Shown: positions 1 to 13,919 of the stretch, piece after piece
Position numbering within the stretch: position 1 is the first letter of the stretch
How the letters are laid out: every line of letters begins with the position of its first letter
DNA from: Dirofilaria immitis
Lineage: Eukaryota; Nematoda; Chromadorea; Rhabditida; Onchocercidae
Reading direction: 5' to 3'
DNA: 64,000 nucleotides
NCBI GenBank assembly: GCA_024305405.1
Contig: JAKNDB010000110.1
Span: 4,030,001 to 4,094,000 of the forward strand
Program-made: the position numbers and the translations under genes
The notes under the pieces: model-generated
What the model saw: only the letters and a program-made list of their open reading frames with translations
Databases searched by the model: none
What the model was told of the DNA's origin: nothing

Positions 1-170
1 AATTTTTGAAATTCACTTCTATGGCACTTTCAAGAATCCTATGTTTTTTTTTTTTTTTTTTGTTCACGCATCAATCATTTTAAAGATGCATCTATTCCTG
101 CAATTGCATATTCGATTATAACTTTCATATATTATAATATAATTTAGATAGCACTGAAGAAAAAAGTAAC

Positions 171-3100
171 CTTTTCATTAGCATCATTTTTGACTTCTTT
201 TAGTTTCATTTCATATCTGGATGCTACTTTCAACACTTCTTTTCAACTCGTTCCTCCAATTGTGCTTGAAATTCTTCTAAAAATTGCTTGAATAATAATA
301 ACAGTTTTAGCGTGTAAATTTCCTATAAAATGATATTAGTAATTCCTGTAGTAAATAATATAATATATTGATAATAACTGCTGCAAAGAATTTAAATTGT
401 CATTCGAGCTGACGTTCAACGCAGAAGAATAAAAGAGATGAATGAATATGGTGATGCCGCAATCATTTTGGATACTTTATGATATTTCGACTAACGCAAA
501 AAGTCATGAATATGAAATTTTCCACGATAGTTGAATTACTACTTTATTAATTGATCTATATTATAAAGAGTATTATGAAGAAATCATTTTTATACTTCGT
601 AAGCGTCTTTCATTGACTTCTATTGCTTCTGCATTTTGTCGTTTCAGATTAATTTCTTCAGTCATTTTCTGCACCTCATCGGATCTCTTGAAATGTTGAC
701 ATAAAGAAAAATCTAATAAATTGCAGCAGTGGATCAATATGTACATGGTTCATTCAAAATCTACGAAAACTGTATTTCACTGAAGTGATAAAAATCTATC
801 GATTCTATTTTTTAAAACAATGGCAAATCTTTCAAAAGTTTCAACTCTCGAAGACTCACTGCTAACTAATCGAATGTTCCGTCCTTATAAGAATGAATGA
901 GCACTTAAGTGAAATAATAAACTTCTTATTTTTGTTTGTTTAAAAGGAAGGATTTAATTTGTTTAAGCAAAGCTGCGTTAAAATAATATACCATTTGTTC
1001 ATTGCTTCTAATATCACTTAGATCTTGAACATTTGAATCTTTCAACTTATTTATCAATTCTTCGTTTTCATGCTTTAATTTCATCAAATTTTCGTTCAAA
1101 ATTACCACATCTTGTCGTTCAGCTAGAAGTTTAGCAATCTAAAAAAATTCTAAAACTTCATCCCAAGAATCAAAAAAGATTGGAAAAACGGATGGAATTA
1201 AGTTTCTGTATTACCTCAATTTTAACTCCTTCATTTCTTCCTCTCTTTTCAAATATCCATCTGAATTCGTTAATTGGAATCTGCAATGCGAAATTGATAT
1301 TTTATTGTGTTATACTACTAATTACATTTATGTAACTGTGAAAACAATTATTCGATTAGAAAGATTGGTATCTCAGATGAAAATTTCCTCTATTATAAAA
1401 TTGACATACTCAATTCCATTTTTGATAACTGATTGCTTCTCATCAGTTGCCATATATTGCCATTTAAATTGTTCCAATTTTTTCATCTCGATTTCTTTCT
1501 CATTTAATAGTTGTTTGTATTTCTCCACTTCTTTTTCATTTGATCGCCTTCATCAATTAATTGCTTAATTTTTTGTATTGTCCCACAATCGTTATTCTGA
1601 GTATTCCGAAAATTTATTAATTTTCGCCTCAATACAAAATGTTTACATTTGTTTGAAACTTATAGTAGATTTAAATTCAATTGAAATAATGTTTCAGAAA
1701 AGTAAGCTTTCGAATGAATCCATAAATCGGAGAACATTTCATAATTCTTAATAGTATCAGTGATTCATAATTAAAAAGCAATGAAAATGATGTCTTATTT
1801 GAATTAACAAAGTATGAACTGATATATAGAGTAAAATTTATTTAAAATCAAATTTAAAATTGGGAAAAAATTTAAAACTGAAGTAATAAATTCTTATAAT
1901 TTGATTAGCATTTTTAATAATGATGTTATAATTCTTCAAGATAGCAAATTAGAAAAGTGAAGCTTACATCATTGCTTTCCATCAATAGGTCAAGCTTACA
2001 TTTCAGTGCATCCACTTCTGCCAATAATGCACGATTTTTCTCCTTAACGTCAGATATTTCCTGAAATGGGAAATTATTATACTGTTGTCTTTGGAAATAA
2101 ACAATTTTCGAAGAACCTCTAGCAATTTTCTAAGTGATACCTATGATAGTAATATGAAAGTTCATGAGATTCGAATTTTTTTCTAGACGGAAAAGGAAAT
2201 TTAAATTGAATAATAATTGCAAAAGCACCTGTTCTACGTTACCCTTGGTACTATTTTCCAGATGTTCTTTTAAATTGTTGTATTGTAATTCAAGCTCATT
2301 TAATTTCGAACTAAATTCTTTTTTCATTGCGTATTCACGCTCTTCTGCCTGTTGACGTTCTCTTTCTAAAAGGCTTTCGTAGTGATCTTTTGTGGATTCT
2401 TTTTCTTTCGTTACTGATTCCAGAACCTATATATGAAATAATTTAATCATTTTAGACAGTGTATTTATAGCATTTTCTACTAATGAATTTTTTTTTGAAA
2501 TAATTTTTGATTTGATGATAGATAAGAAATTAAGAAATGGCTATTTGCATGTTTATAGCATTGTTCATTGATAGATATGCTAAGTCCATGAGTTAATGAT
2601 GATTATATGAATTCCCGATAATAGTATAAAAATCTGACCGCTTCAGAGCATTTACTTGTGAATTCTGCAATTTGGTTTGACTTTCGCTTTGACTTTGTAA
2701 ATTTTCCCGTTCCTTTTCCAAAAATTCAACTTTATTTTTCAATGCTTTTACTTCAGCTTGTAAATCTCGAATGAACGCTTCCAGTTTACTTTTTGCTGTC
2801 TCCACAATATTTAATAAATCTATAATTTATCCAGAAAATAATTTCTTTAAATCACTCTTCTCCTTCCAAAAATGAATGAAAAATGAAAAAGTTATTACTG
2901 GATTTGCGTTGCAATTCCTCTTCCTGTTGTCGATATTGTTGCTTGGCTTCCTGTAATTCGATTTCTACTTGTGAAAGCTTTCTTAGTGAGTCATTCGTTT
3001 CATTGCGAGCTTCTTCAAGCTGAAAGTATTATTACCAGTTTGTACTGAACATTCTCGAATGCATTAAGGTGATGAATAAGCTTAAGATCGTATCATTGAA

Positions 3101-3394
3101 AATCTAAAAACAGAAAGCAGATGGATAAGGAATAAGGAATGCTGTTTGAAGTACGCCAATGTCAAATCAAAAGGAACGAACGAAGAGCAGACGTTTTTGG
3201 TGATCATTCAATAAATAGTATGATAAGTTCATACTGTATGATACCTCCTTAGAAATTGCCACAACTTCTGCTTCCTTTACTAACAATCGTTTCTCCAGTG
3301 CTGTTACTTCATTCTTACATGTTGCAAGTTCTTCTCGACTTCGTTTTGTCTGATCTTGTAATTCTTGAAGCCGGTCGTGAAATTCATCTTGCCT

Positions 3395-3441
<47 letters not shown>

Positions 3442-5789
3442 ACTAATGAAAAAAAAAGACACAATTATGTTTTGTTTTTTTCCTGAAAACCTGGGCTTCC
3501 GCAATCAATTGTTCTCTGTATACTTATCTTTAGTTATATCTCGAAATTTGCATAAATTATAATCAAATTTTTGTACTCTGAAAATAAATATTACCTTGCC
3601 AAAGTTCTTCTTTGAGAGCTTCTTCATGATCTCGTAACGCTTCAAGTTCTTTTGAATACAGCATTTTAGCCGCCGTTAATTCTGTTTCATATAAACTCTG
3701 TGCTCTACGAAGCTTCATTTCAAATGTCTCTCCTACTCGTTCTTTCTCAGCTTTTAAGCTTTTTCGTTCTTCTTCTAGTCGTTGAATTTCAATCATGTAT
3801 CTATAGTAAATATTCATTAACTGCTTGTCATCTAATATTTTCAAAATGGCCATGTTGATTCTTCGTAATGCAAATACCGTTAACAACTGTTTTGTTTGAA
3901 TATGTCTCGTAACAACCTACTTTTGTTCCAAATTGAGTAGCTGTGATTCGGAGAAACGCTGTTCCAATAATTGAATTTCTTTCTGATGCTCTTGGCGTAA
4001 TTTTTCGAGTGCTTGTTCTTTTTCTCGCTCAAATTTGTCCTAGATTAAATTGGGTTCATGATCTTACCCAACTTGAGGAACTATAGAAACTTAGAATAAC
4101 AGAAATCGTATTTTTGCATTATTCTTTTATTAATTTTATTCTATATATTAGTAAACTAGTGGCATAAATTTTAAAAACGATGAATCAGTTTTTTAATAAT
4201 TTTATATGTAAATATGATGCTGAGCGAGGGTGAAGAATAGTGAATGGTACTTGTAAAGCTTGAAAGCTTTTCATCCGAGCTTCAAAATCCTTTTAGCTCC
4301 AAGAACTTCTTCGCTAAGAGCTATAATTCTGCTAGAATATTCTGCTTCCAGTTTTCGTTCTCGTTCTGCTACTCGTTCTCTATATTCACTACAACATACA
4401 TGGATGAATTTTGCGAGAAATACTTCTTGTTTACATATAATTGAATTAAAGTTCTTTAAATTTATTTAAAAATTATCCATTAATCTAACCTAAATGTACC
4501 CATAACATTTATATTTCTGTCGCTCATATTCGGCAACCGTATCTTCCAGAGTTTGAATTTTCTTCTTCAATTCGCTTTCTCTCCTCGAGGTGCGGCTAAA
4601 TTAAAATTTTCGTTTTATAGTTAAAACAGCAAAATTTACCTCAAAACAGACTACTCGTAATGTTTTGAATCTGTGAGATTTGACTGGATACTATTTGAAG
4701 TCATTCAAAATATTATTTTTAAAATTTATTCTTTGCAAAGAAAAGGCTTTACTTGATGAAGCTACTTTGAGAATAGAGAATAACTTTGTTGATTCCTCCG
4801 TACTGTTTCCTTGATTGTTATTGCTATTAACACTTTGTGCATTGGGTGGTGTCGGCCAAGCGATGATATCAGGTCGCGAATCTCTAATTACATTAGTTTG
4901 TGGCGAACAGTTATCACACGTTTCCGTACTGTAAGGAATTTGCTTCCTTTCATTATGCAAATCTTTTATTTATTGTAAATGAATTGTTATGGATAGTATT
5001 ATTGACAAAAATCTACTTTTGTATGTATAAAATTAAAATCAACTTTACCTTAATTTCATAAGAATGAATGGATATGAAGTAAAATTCATAGTGCTAAACG
5101 AATCACCAGCCACTTCTATTCACATTTCATCTTTTATGTCTCAATTGAAGCGTTCTAAGAAGACTGTATCATTCCAGAATATCTCATCTTTACTTCTAGT
5201 TTTAGGATTTAATCTACTAGTTTTGAGACTTTATTCATATCTTAGTAATGATTATGCATAAGTTATTCACTAAACTGTGCATGATTATGGAAATGAATGT
5301 TTTTAAACTGATTAGTTGAAGTATTTCGTCAAGCTGGTTTTGATGAATGAAGAAAAAACCTGTTGTCGAGTGGTTGAGGAGATTTGCTTTTCCGGCGTGG
5401 TGATCTAGTACCATTACTATTGATGTGAGGTGATACAGATTGAAGACGGCTACTTGGTGAGCATTTCTCAAATTCATCGGACAGATAACCAGACTGAACA
5501 TAGACTGATAATTTTCATTTTATTTTTACTTTATATACACTACAGAAAAAAGTAGTAAATTGTTATTTTTTTTTTTTAAGTTAAATGTATACAATTTATT
5601 ACGAAGACAATAAAAGAACTCATCAAGATTTCATAAATCATACAACTATTCTTACTTCTACCTTTTTGTACAATTCAGAGGAATCACTTATCCAGAAACT
5701 ACCTATATACAGTGTGTCGAAAATAAGTTGAGTGATTTCTATGTATTCTTTCTTTTGAATATTTTCAACAGGCAGTTTACTTCTTTCAT
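171..5789 (-). CDS. FAM184-like coiled-coil protein (multi-exon, partial at left edge)
   Basis: I read about 15 minus-strand exons: roughly 5710-5789 (tentative), 5358-5510, 4756-4930, 4510-4597, 4245-4390, 3919-4030, 3594-3800, a micro-exon near 3492, 3246-3394, 2905-3018, 2643-2800, 2229-2427, 1970-2060, 1400-1590, 1217-1280, 1040-1140, 599-690 and 171-281. Nearly all are Lys/Glu/Gln-rich heptad coiled coil. The N-terminal part is Ser/Pro-rich (SPRRKSKSPQPLDNR). The segments ELKKKIQTLEDTV, LEEERKSLKAEKERV and KLRRAQSLYETEL align in order with the FAM184A/B N-terminal region (family knowledge). The cellular role of FAM184 proteins is poorly known. Four exons need one extra A in a short sense-strand A run to stay open (plus-strand T runs at 240-243, 1220-1223, 1532-1536, 4291-4294), so no single open frame spans them. 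The true start and the C-terminus beyond position 1 are unresolved. A generic coiled-coil protein is the alternative. Confidence 0.74.
3400..3438. repeat. (TA)n microsatellite in FAM184-like intron
   Basis: Alternating TA dinucleotides fill about 38 bases directly upstream (in minus-strand sense) of the acceptor of the exon at 3246-3394. The repeat therefore makes up the end of an intron. Two short open frames read from it (poly Ile-Tyr) are repeat translations, not genes. Confidence 0.95.
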
Positions 5790-5799
5790 CTGTTGCTAA

Positions 5800-8700
5800 C
5801 AGTATGAACAAAATGGAAAAAACAATTTATTAATTTCATGAAAGGTTTTTAATTGAAGAAGAAAACATCAACAATTTTGTTCTTTTATTAGAAATAACCA
5901 TTACAAAACTAAAGATATTTCTAACAGAAGACAAATAAAAATTATTTAGACGAAAAAAAAAAAAAAACTTGACTTGCATGTGAGTTAATTAAAACAGAAA
6001 TTACCATATCGCGAAAGTTTTCAGTCATATTAAATAATTCGTTTGTCCACAATATTTGCAGTATTTTTATCGACTGCTTCAGTAGCAATGCCAAGACAAC
6101 ATTAAGAAAAAAATATGCAAATTATCAATTTCTTGTGAATTTTCCTAATCAGATCAATGCGATCAGTTGATAATGAGTTTCACTTTGTTTCACTCCTTTT
6201 GATCATCATATTTTCGTCTTTTTCCATTAATTTGAAAATCTCTCTGGAAATCTTCCTTATAATAATAATAATCTTATATGTTCTTGAATGAAGCAAAATG
6301 TGGTCAAATAGTAATATAATATAAATTTATTGCTTAAAAATTATAGCTACTAATTTCTTGCTTTTTGCATATTACAAAAGAATTATGTAAAAGATTAGAG
6401 CAGCTAATTTCTACTAACAGAAAAACTTTTCGGAAAGTTTATTTAAGCCATGCTGAATATCTTGTTTGAATTTATTTCATGAATGGACTTTTTGTTATCA
6501 ATCTACCGTAATCGAATAAATTATAGAAAAACTAAAATATTCGTAATTTTAATATAAAATTTAATGTAAGCGAAGATTGATTTAAAAAAAAAAGAAAGTT
6601 AGTAAGGGAAAAAAAAGAAGAAAATAGTGAAAGGAGGACAGAAGATGGATTACAAAATCTTTGCTTATATCTTTCCTGTTTTTTATACATTATCTTGTTA
6701 TTAATAATCTTAACGTTACTCTTTGCTAATCATACTCACAAGTTGATATTTATTTTTCGATATATCTAACAAGATATATAAAAGAATGAACTTGAAGATA
6801 ATTAACGGTAGGAAAATAGTTGTGACACAATCTCTGGAATTTATTATCAATTTATAATCTTAGAAGAAATAGTGTACGAGAAAGTAGAGTGAAATAGTTC
6901 TTTTTATTGGTCATTGCTATTAGAAAAAACATCTATGATTTGATTTTTGCTAAAAGTGATGAAAATGATAAAACGATAATAGCCGTAAAGAGAGTTATCC
7001 AAATAGCAGTAATAGCATTTGATTATTTGGAGAAGATCAGGATACACAGAATTAGATTGGAGCTACTGCAAAAAGTAGTGGCATTTGAAAGTACATAAAT
7101 ACTAGAAAAGTACCTATTAGCTCTTGGATCTTCGATTAAAACGTGAATAGCGAAATTTTGAAACTTAAGCTGAAATCATCTGACGGACTCCGCAAAGGAT
7201 ACGTTTATTCGTAATAATAACAGCAATAATAATAGTACGTAGTAATACCTTGTGCCATGAAGAAATGGTGATTGCAAGAGATCTGATCTGAAGTTAGAGG
7301 GAAGATCGAATTAACAAGCTTCGAAAAGATAACGTTATGCTGTGCTTTTCCCGTGTTTCTAACGAACTATTCCTCATCATCTATAGCGCTTTCTGTTTGT
7401 CATACGTAAAGTCAGTCGCCACGAAGCGACGATGTTCGCCTTCTTGCAATCCGTCGTATCCATTTGCTCGAACATCCTGATTGTTCATTCATATATTTCA
7501 CTTAGTAAAGTATAGACAAACAGATTATTGACAGAGAATTATCAGTGAAATGTATTCCGTATGCGCCTGTTCCTATCACTTCAATAGTGCTTTCCTTAAG
7601 TTTTATTAACTAATCAAATTATCAGCCAAGGAGAACAACTGTGGAAATCAATTCTTCATATTATTCACCTGTTGATACAAAATGCAAAAGAGACAAAAGA
7701 ATATGTAACTCTCTCATTTTCAGGTTATTTAGATCCTCTCAAAGATTACCAGATTTTGTTCCTGGATTCCTGGATTCTTTGTATCTCTTCAAATTTTAGT
7801 CGTGATTTTCTGCAGATACTTTACGCATATTCGATTGTTGTCTTCAAGTTCGAATATAATTCCTTCCAAAATGAGAATTCAGACATATCTGATGCACATC
7901 GGTAGTACAAAGACTGTTATGATAAAATTCAAACAACGGTTTCTTATTTAATCATACTGAGTCGATCAACTGATACTGCATCCTCAGCAAATACAAACTC
8001 GAAATACAAAGATACTAACATATCTATCAATATATTCAGATTGGTGTGCAGATTTTTGTTCGCATCCTTTTCGATTCCATTTTTATCATAGAGATAATGT
8101 TAACGTTAACTAATGCTATATGAAATTCTGCCACATTCCAATTTGTGGATAAATATGAAACGGTGAATATGTAAAATATGTGTTTAAACTGTTTTATATT
8201 CAGTAAACTCATTTTGTTTGCATAAGTTATATTAAATTATTATATCCAGGAGGGCTAAATTTTAGACATAGCTGTATTTTTAGGATATGGGCTCAGATGG
8301 TACCACAAATTATAAATTATTCCACTAAATGGCATGCGATAATTGAATTGTATATTGGCAATGAAGAAAAAAAGAAGTGACGATAGATATTTTCAGACAC
8401 ATGACAAGATATTATTTTATATAAAGCTTCGTTACTTCCTTGATCCATTTGAAATGGTTTTTGCAGAGCATCCGTTACATGATACACCGATAGTTATGGT
8501 TAATTTATTCGTTGAATTTTTCTTCATTGATTTATAGTACCGTAAATTCACCATAATAATAATATTGCATGATATTCGATTTATTGTTTTATATCATTGG
8601 TTCATCGTTTTTATTCATTTAAAAATTTGGTTACGAGCATCTTTTTTTTTTTCTTAGATTTTGTTTAGATTATGCATAAGCTTATTTGTTTTGTTTAGAT

Positions 8701-11700
8701 TATGGATAAGCTTATTTCTCAGATGCTTATATTGAAAAAGCATTAAAATTATTTTAGAATAAGAGCAGCGGAAGTCCAAATTCATTTTCAATTTTAATTC
8801 TCTCATTTAAAAGTAGATTGATTAGGCGATTTTTGACGAAATACGAGAAAAGATTGATAAACAATGAAAAGTAAAGTTAAAAAGAATTGGAGCAAATAAT
8901 TTAACTCCGATGATGATATAAGCAAAAACACAGTAAATAAATGAAGTTAAAAAATAATGAAGACATAATTAAACATTTTTAATATCATTCAAAAATTAGC
9001 CAACTAAAAATAATTCATTCATCTATTCTATTGATAACGATAAAATGAAACAAGAATTAAACTACTAAGTTTAGAAATTAGTTAATCCTTCTGTAGTCAC
9101 ATTATCTTTTTTTTTTTAAGCAACAAAAAAAAATCATTCGTATACGTTTTCACCGGAAAAAAATTGAACTATTTTTAAATTATAATTAGTAGAATGAAAT
9201 TTCTTTCAATAAAAGGTAAGCTTATTTAAGCGATTGTTTCTTTTATTCGCTTTAATTTGAAAAACGATCATATAAACATTATTGCTGTAGAGGTCAAAGG
9301 TAAGCTATTGGAATTTATGTTGTCACTTTTACACTATATATATTGTTTTAGAGTTTTGAGACGAATTGTTTGCTTTTGCATTATTTTTCATGTGATTTCT
9401 CTCAAACTTTTTTCTTTTTTTTTTTTTTTTTTTTTTATTTTCAACATATCCTTTCATCGTACCCTACAAGATTAGTCGATACAAAGTAATAATATAATAC
9501 ATATTATGAATATGATGCTCATGATATTGTTTTGATATGTAGAGTGATCATGATGGATACTACTGTTGTAGAGTACGCCGAAGATTATCCGAAATCTTTT
9601 TTTTTGTTAAGTGCGGGAATATGAGAAATAAACTCCATCACAATTTATACGGCCATTTTGTTTTTTTTTTTTTTTAAATATACTTATATATATTATAAAG
9701 TGATAGAGTATGATGTTCAGCGCAACTTATCAGTGGAAGAGAAATGAGGAGAGGAGTATTTGTTGATTCCAACTTCCATATAACAAATCGAAAATGTAAC
9801 TCATCCCTTAAAAATTGTTCTAATTGCTTATTTGTACAATTATTAAGTAATCACTTAACTTAGGTGATCATTTAATTCACTTGCCTTATCTTTCGTTTTA
9901 TTAAGTTCAACTGATAAGCAGTTTTAAGATTTGATAAGTGAGCTTATAGAAGATGTAACAATGAATGATCATGATAATAAAGTCTAGAACAGGAGCAAAA
10001 TTGAAGGACGAGGATATGAAGGTGAATTGTAAGATGTTTCCGCTTTCTGATATAATATTGATAAATGAGAAATACAACTGATAGATCATAAAGTGTGCAC
10101 TGCCTGACACCAATCTTTTCTCTCACCCTAACATCAAAAATTTGTGTAAACCGGAAGGAAGGCAAGCAGGCAATTATCACAAAATTTGAATTCCGTTCAA
10201 AATTTGTGGATCAAACTATTTCAACAAAGGGCCTTGTGATAACTCAAATATTTCGTTTCTACAACTTAAATTAAGTATGAATTGAAATGAACAAGTACTC
10301 AATGCTCATAAATTTTGAAAAAAAATAAATAAACTTCAGCGAGACTAAAATTTTGTATCGAAAGTTTTTATTTAGTCATCGAATAGTGTATCATTCAAGA
10401 TTTATCGTTTGATTAAAATTAAAACTGCTTGATAAACTTTAAATGAATAGTATGAAGTCATAATGAGCATATCATTATATTAAAAGAATAATGAGAACTT
10501 AAATAGACTGAAGGATACAGTAAAATATATCATGGGATCAATAATTAACCTTACCTTAAGATGCTTAACAAATACTATTTATATGCATATCAGTTTTTTG
10601 CTTCCTATCTAAAACAATTTTACTTTGAGAAATAGTCAAAATTTGTATAATTTTAAATTTAAATATTGTTTTGGTCTTAAGCATATAAATTAGATTAAGA
10701 CAAATTTATTTCACATTTAATAATGGATTAATAAGTTGTTAATATTGTTTGTTGGAAATTGAAATGCGACAACATCGGATATACTTAAATTTGTTATATA
10801 GTATAGAAATTTGTTGAGCACATAAGCTGGAAGTATAAACTTTGATACCAAAAATTTTCAAGGCGAATTCCAAACATCGATTACTGATGAAAAATGGAAG
10901 AAAAACGCTAGAATTATAAAATAAAATCAAGGATACATCATTACTATAAGTCCTGGTAAAATATATTTAGGCAGTAAATGAATTTTTGATACGAAATTTA
11001 ATTCAGTTTAAAATCAAGATATTTGCAGTTTAAAACCAATGCTATCCAGAAATAACTATTGCTCATTTATTGGAACTTTATATCACAATGATCTATAATA
11101 AAGTGTTTCATATTGAAACTTATGTCTTTAGAAAGCTCCTATATTAAACAATATCTCATTTTTAAACACATATAGCTTATAAATACGTTTGATAAGAAGA
11201 TTTGATAGATTTGACAAATTGCTTTGATAATCTTGTTTCTTTATCGTTAAATAAAATCAGTGATATAAAAATTATTCCAGTAATGATACGAAGATGGAAA
11301 ATTGAGAAAATTAAAATATGTTTCATAAACTCAAAAAATTAAGATATTTATTTAAATTCAATATTTAAAAACAACGTGATATATAAGATTTAGCAAACTG
11401 AAAACAGTGTTCGAAGATTTGACTGCGTTATCTTATGTAATTGTTAAGAGTAGCAAAGATTGTTATCCATTGAAAAAACTTTTTAAGTCCTAAGAAAATT
11501 ATAACTACTATTCAATTATATGTTTAATCTTTGATGAATAATACTGAGTGATCATTCTTCACATTTCTCGAAATTTCATCAATATCTCAAGAACGTACAA
11601 CTTTACCGACATCAATTTTTTTTTGACCCTTAAAATTATATTTGATTTATGTGAAGTTTAACGTAGAGTAGAGTTGTAAAAGATTCCTTCGTCTTCTCAA

Positions 11701-12190
11701 ATATTATTGACATATTTCAGTTAATAACTTAATAAAAAAATTTCAATATACATTAGAAAATTATATGGCACTGCCATATAAAGCATACTGTAAACACCCT
11801 GTCTATCAGTTACTGTATTTTTATTCCGCCATCTTATGAATTACCGTACTTTATTCTTTTTTTTTTTAATTTCGAAACCTTTACTTAGAATACTTTAATT
11901 ATATGTTCATTATACTTTAAAAAATTTGTAGTTTTATTTTAAAAAATTTTTAAGAAATATTAAATGAAAAACTATGAGACTTTTCGTAACTCAATTTGTT
12001 GCATCGTTATTTTCTTATACGAAATTCGGCAACAACTAGTTCTATATTTTGCTAATGATAATTATGAATTAACAATGACTCTACCTTGAAATTATTCTTT
12101 TTGAAGGGTTTGAGTAAAAAACGATTATGAATTAGTCTTTTAAGTAAAACAATTTTAAATCATAAATTTTCAAATTTGAAGGGTAATTTA
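5800..12190. other. Gene-poor AT-rich interval
   Basis: About 6.4 kb between the FAM184-like gene and the neuropeptide gene. I looked on both strands for conserved-looking frames ending in splice sites and recognised none. The open frames at 6907-7098, 8343-8537, 9257-9475 and 9944-10180 are short, of low complexity and unlike any family I know. The interval holds several poly-T and poly-A runs and one small tandem duplication (8661-8718). It probably contains promoter and enhancer sequence for the flanking genes, but nothing specific can be assigned. Confidence 0.6.
8661..8718. repeat. 30-bp tandem duplication
   Basis: The unit beginning TTGTTTAGATTATG at 8661 is repeated from 8691 with a period of 30 bases and one C-to-G difference within the shared core (TATGCATAAG versus TATGGATAAG). 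It lies in the gene-poor interval. No function is evident. It resembles a recent slippage duplication. Confidence 0.9.
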
Positions 12191-12199
12191 AAAGTTGCT

Positions 12200-12796
12200 A
12201 TGAAGCTATCAATTGCACTACTTATTGTTTTCATTACGGACTGTATTGCATGGCCGAAAAATGTAAGTTATTTTTCTTGAAAAGTAAAAGTAGAAAAATG
12301 GAAGAATTTAGATTATCGTAGAGATTTTCATTTTTATGAATCATAGAAATATCAATATATTTAGCACTTTCTTCTACTCATGCAGAATTCTGCATTTTAT
12401 TTCATAGATTTCATGTCTTAATTTGGAAGACCAATAATTATTGCAGATTGATCGAACAGATAATGATTTGCCAATCGAACAACTGAGTAGAGCTTATCAG
12501 CCAATACTGCTCAAATCAAAGCGTAGTCGTGAGTATTTCTTTGATAATTAACAACATGATATTTCAGTAGTTTTTGATATATTTACGAAAACAATATTGA
12601 TAAGAATAACTTGATGGTTAAGAAAAAAAAATTTTCTACTGAAATATCATGCTTTAGTTGCTGCTATTATGCATAGGTTTTAATTTTATTACAATTCTAA
12701 ATCTTTGCAGCAAGCATGGGCTTATCATTAGCAGAATATATGGCAAGTCCACAAGGTCAGGATAACTTTCATTTCATACCAATTATTCGTCGTTGA
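12200..12796 (+). CDS. NLP-49-like neuropeptide precursor
   Basis: Three exons, 12200-12262, 12447-12528 and 12711-12796, join in phase with GT-AG introns to give about 76 residues. The N-terminus MKLSIALLIVFITDCIA is a clear signal peptide, so the product is secreted. A dibasic KR site ends exon 2, followed by the predicted peptide SRPSMGLSLAEYMASPQG, then QDNFHFIPIIRR and a stop. The core matches what I recall of the C. elegans NLP-49 long peptide, reported to act through the receptor SEB-3 in arousal and locomotion; that is from memory, not a search. The final RR would be trimmed by carboxypeptidase. Unlike the remembered C. elegans form, no Gly precedes the basic pair, so C-terminal amidation is not predicted. 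The precursor is short, as usual for nematode neuropeptide genes. Exon phases and splice sites are consistent, so the gene is real; the family assignment is moderately secure. Confidence 0.68.
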
Positions 12797-13919
12797 ACTG
12801 TTCAAATAGTCGATCTTCAATTTTCCTACGATCGGTTTCTAATAACGTGTGAAAATTGCGTTGTGCGATGACTACTTAAACAACATATGAATCACAAGTA
12901 TTTCACTGACTTTATTAATTTAATTCCAAAATTTAAATTTGATTCGAAGATTGTAATTTACCGAATTCTTTGGGAAAATCAGATGAACTACTTATATAGA
13001 TTCTATGTCGTTTTCATTCTTTAATTATTTCTTCAATTTATTTTATTTGTAGTTATGAATGGTGGCGATTATTTTTGTTGTTAACAACACTTCCGAAAAC
13101 ATTCCTCTTTCAGCATATTACCATCTTCTGATTTTTGCAGCCAAACGTGATATCATTGCATAATAAATTATTTGTTACAATTTTTTTTTTTTATGAAAAA
13201 TCACTTCAAAATTTGATTATATGATAGATCACTGAGAGGGAGAAGAGAGAGGAATTCTCTAGGAAGGAATTAATGAAAGATAATAAAAATTTCAAGAGAA
13301 TAACAAAAATATTGAAATTCATGAAGCATTTGCAAGTACTAATTGGATCGCCTGCTTTCATTCAAACTAAACAATAACAGATAACATAAGCAAATGACAC
13401 TTTATTATAATCTGTAAAATACTACTTACTATCATCAAAAATCTCGATGATGCATAAAGATGTAAAAGATGAAATTATATTGATTCTATTATAGACCAAA
13501 GTGTGAAACAAAATGATTAGAAAAAGTGAAGAGAGAAGAGAATTTGGAGAAAAAAATTGTAAGGAAGAATTTGAAGAGTAAAGGCGATGACCGTTACACG
13601 TTAATTATTAAGGAAGTAGATGATGATCATTTGAATAGTAGAAACAAATCGCTTTAACAAGATATCTTTTATCCTAACTCTAAATTCAAACATTTTTCAT
13701 AGTGATGATTAACGTTTAATCAGTTCATAAAAAGCAGAGAAAAGGCAAGGCGAATATGTATGTTCAGATATATCACGATGATTTTAAGATGAAGATTGGT
13801 TTTGTTGGATAATCTAATTAGCAATCTGTTCTCGACAATATGCTAAGGTAAAACATTAAATGGTGGATTGCTGTAATTAATTTGATTTCTAGAACAATGA
13901 TAAAAATGAGGCGAAGGAA

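Noticed and set aside
171..5789. Myosin or generic SMC identity for the coiled-coil gene
   Set aside because: There is no motor or ATPase segment, and the order of several segments matches FAM184 specifically.
6907..7098. 63-codon plus-strand open frame
   Set aside because: It is Ile/Lys-rich, isolated in a gene-poor AT-rich interval, and has no splice-consistent neighbours.
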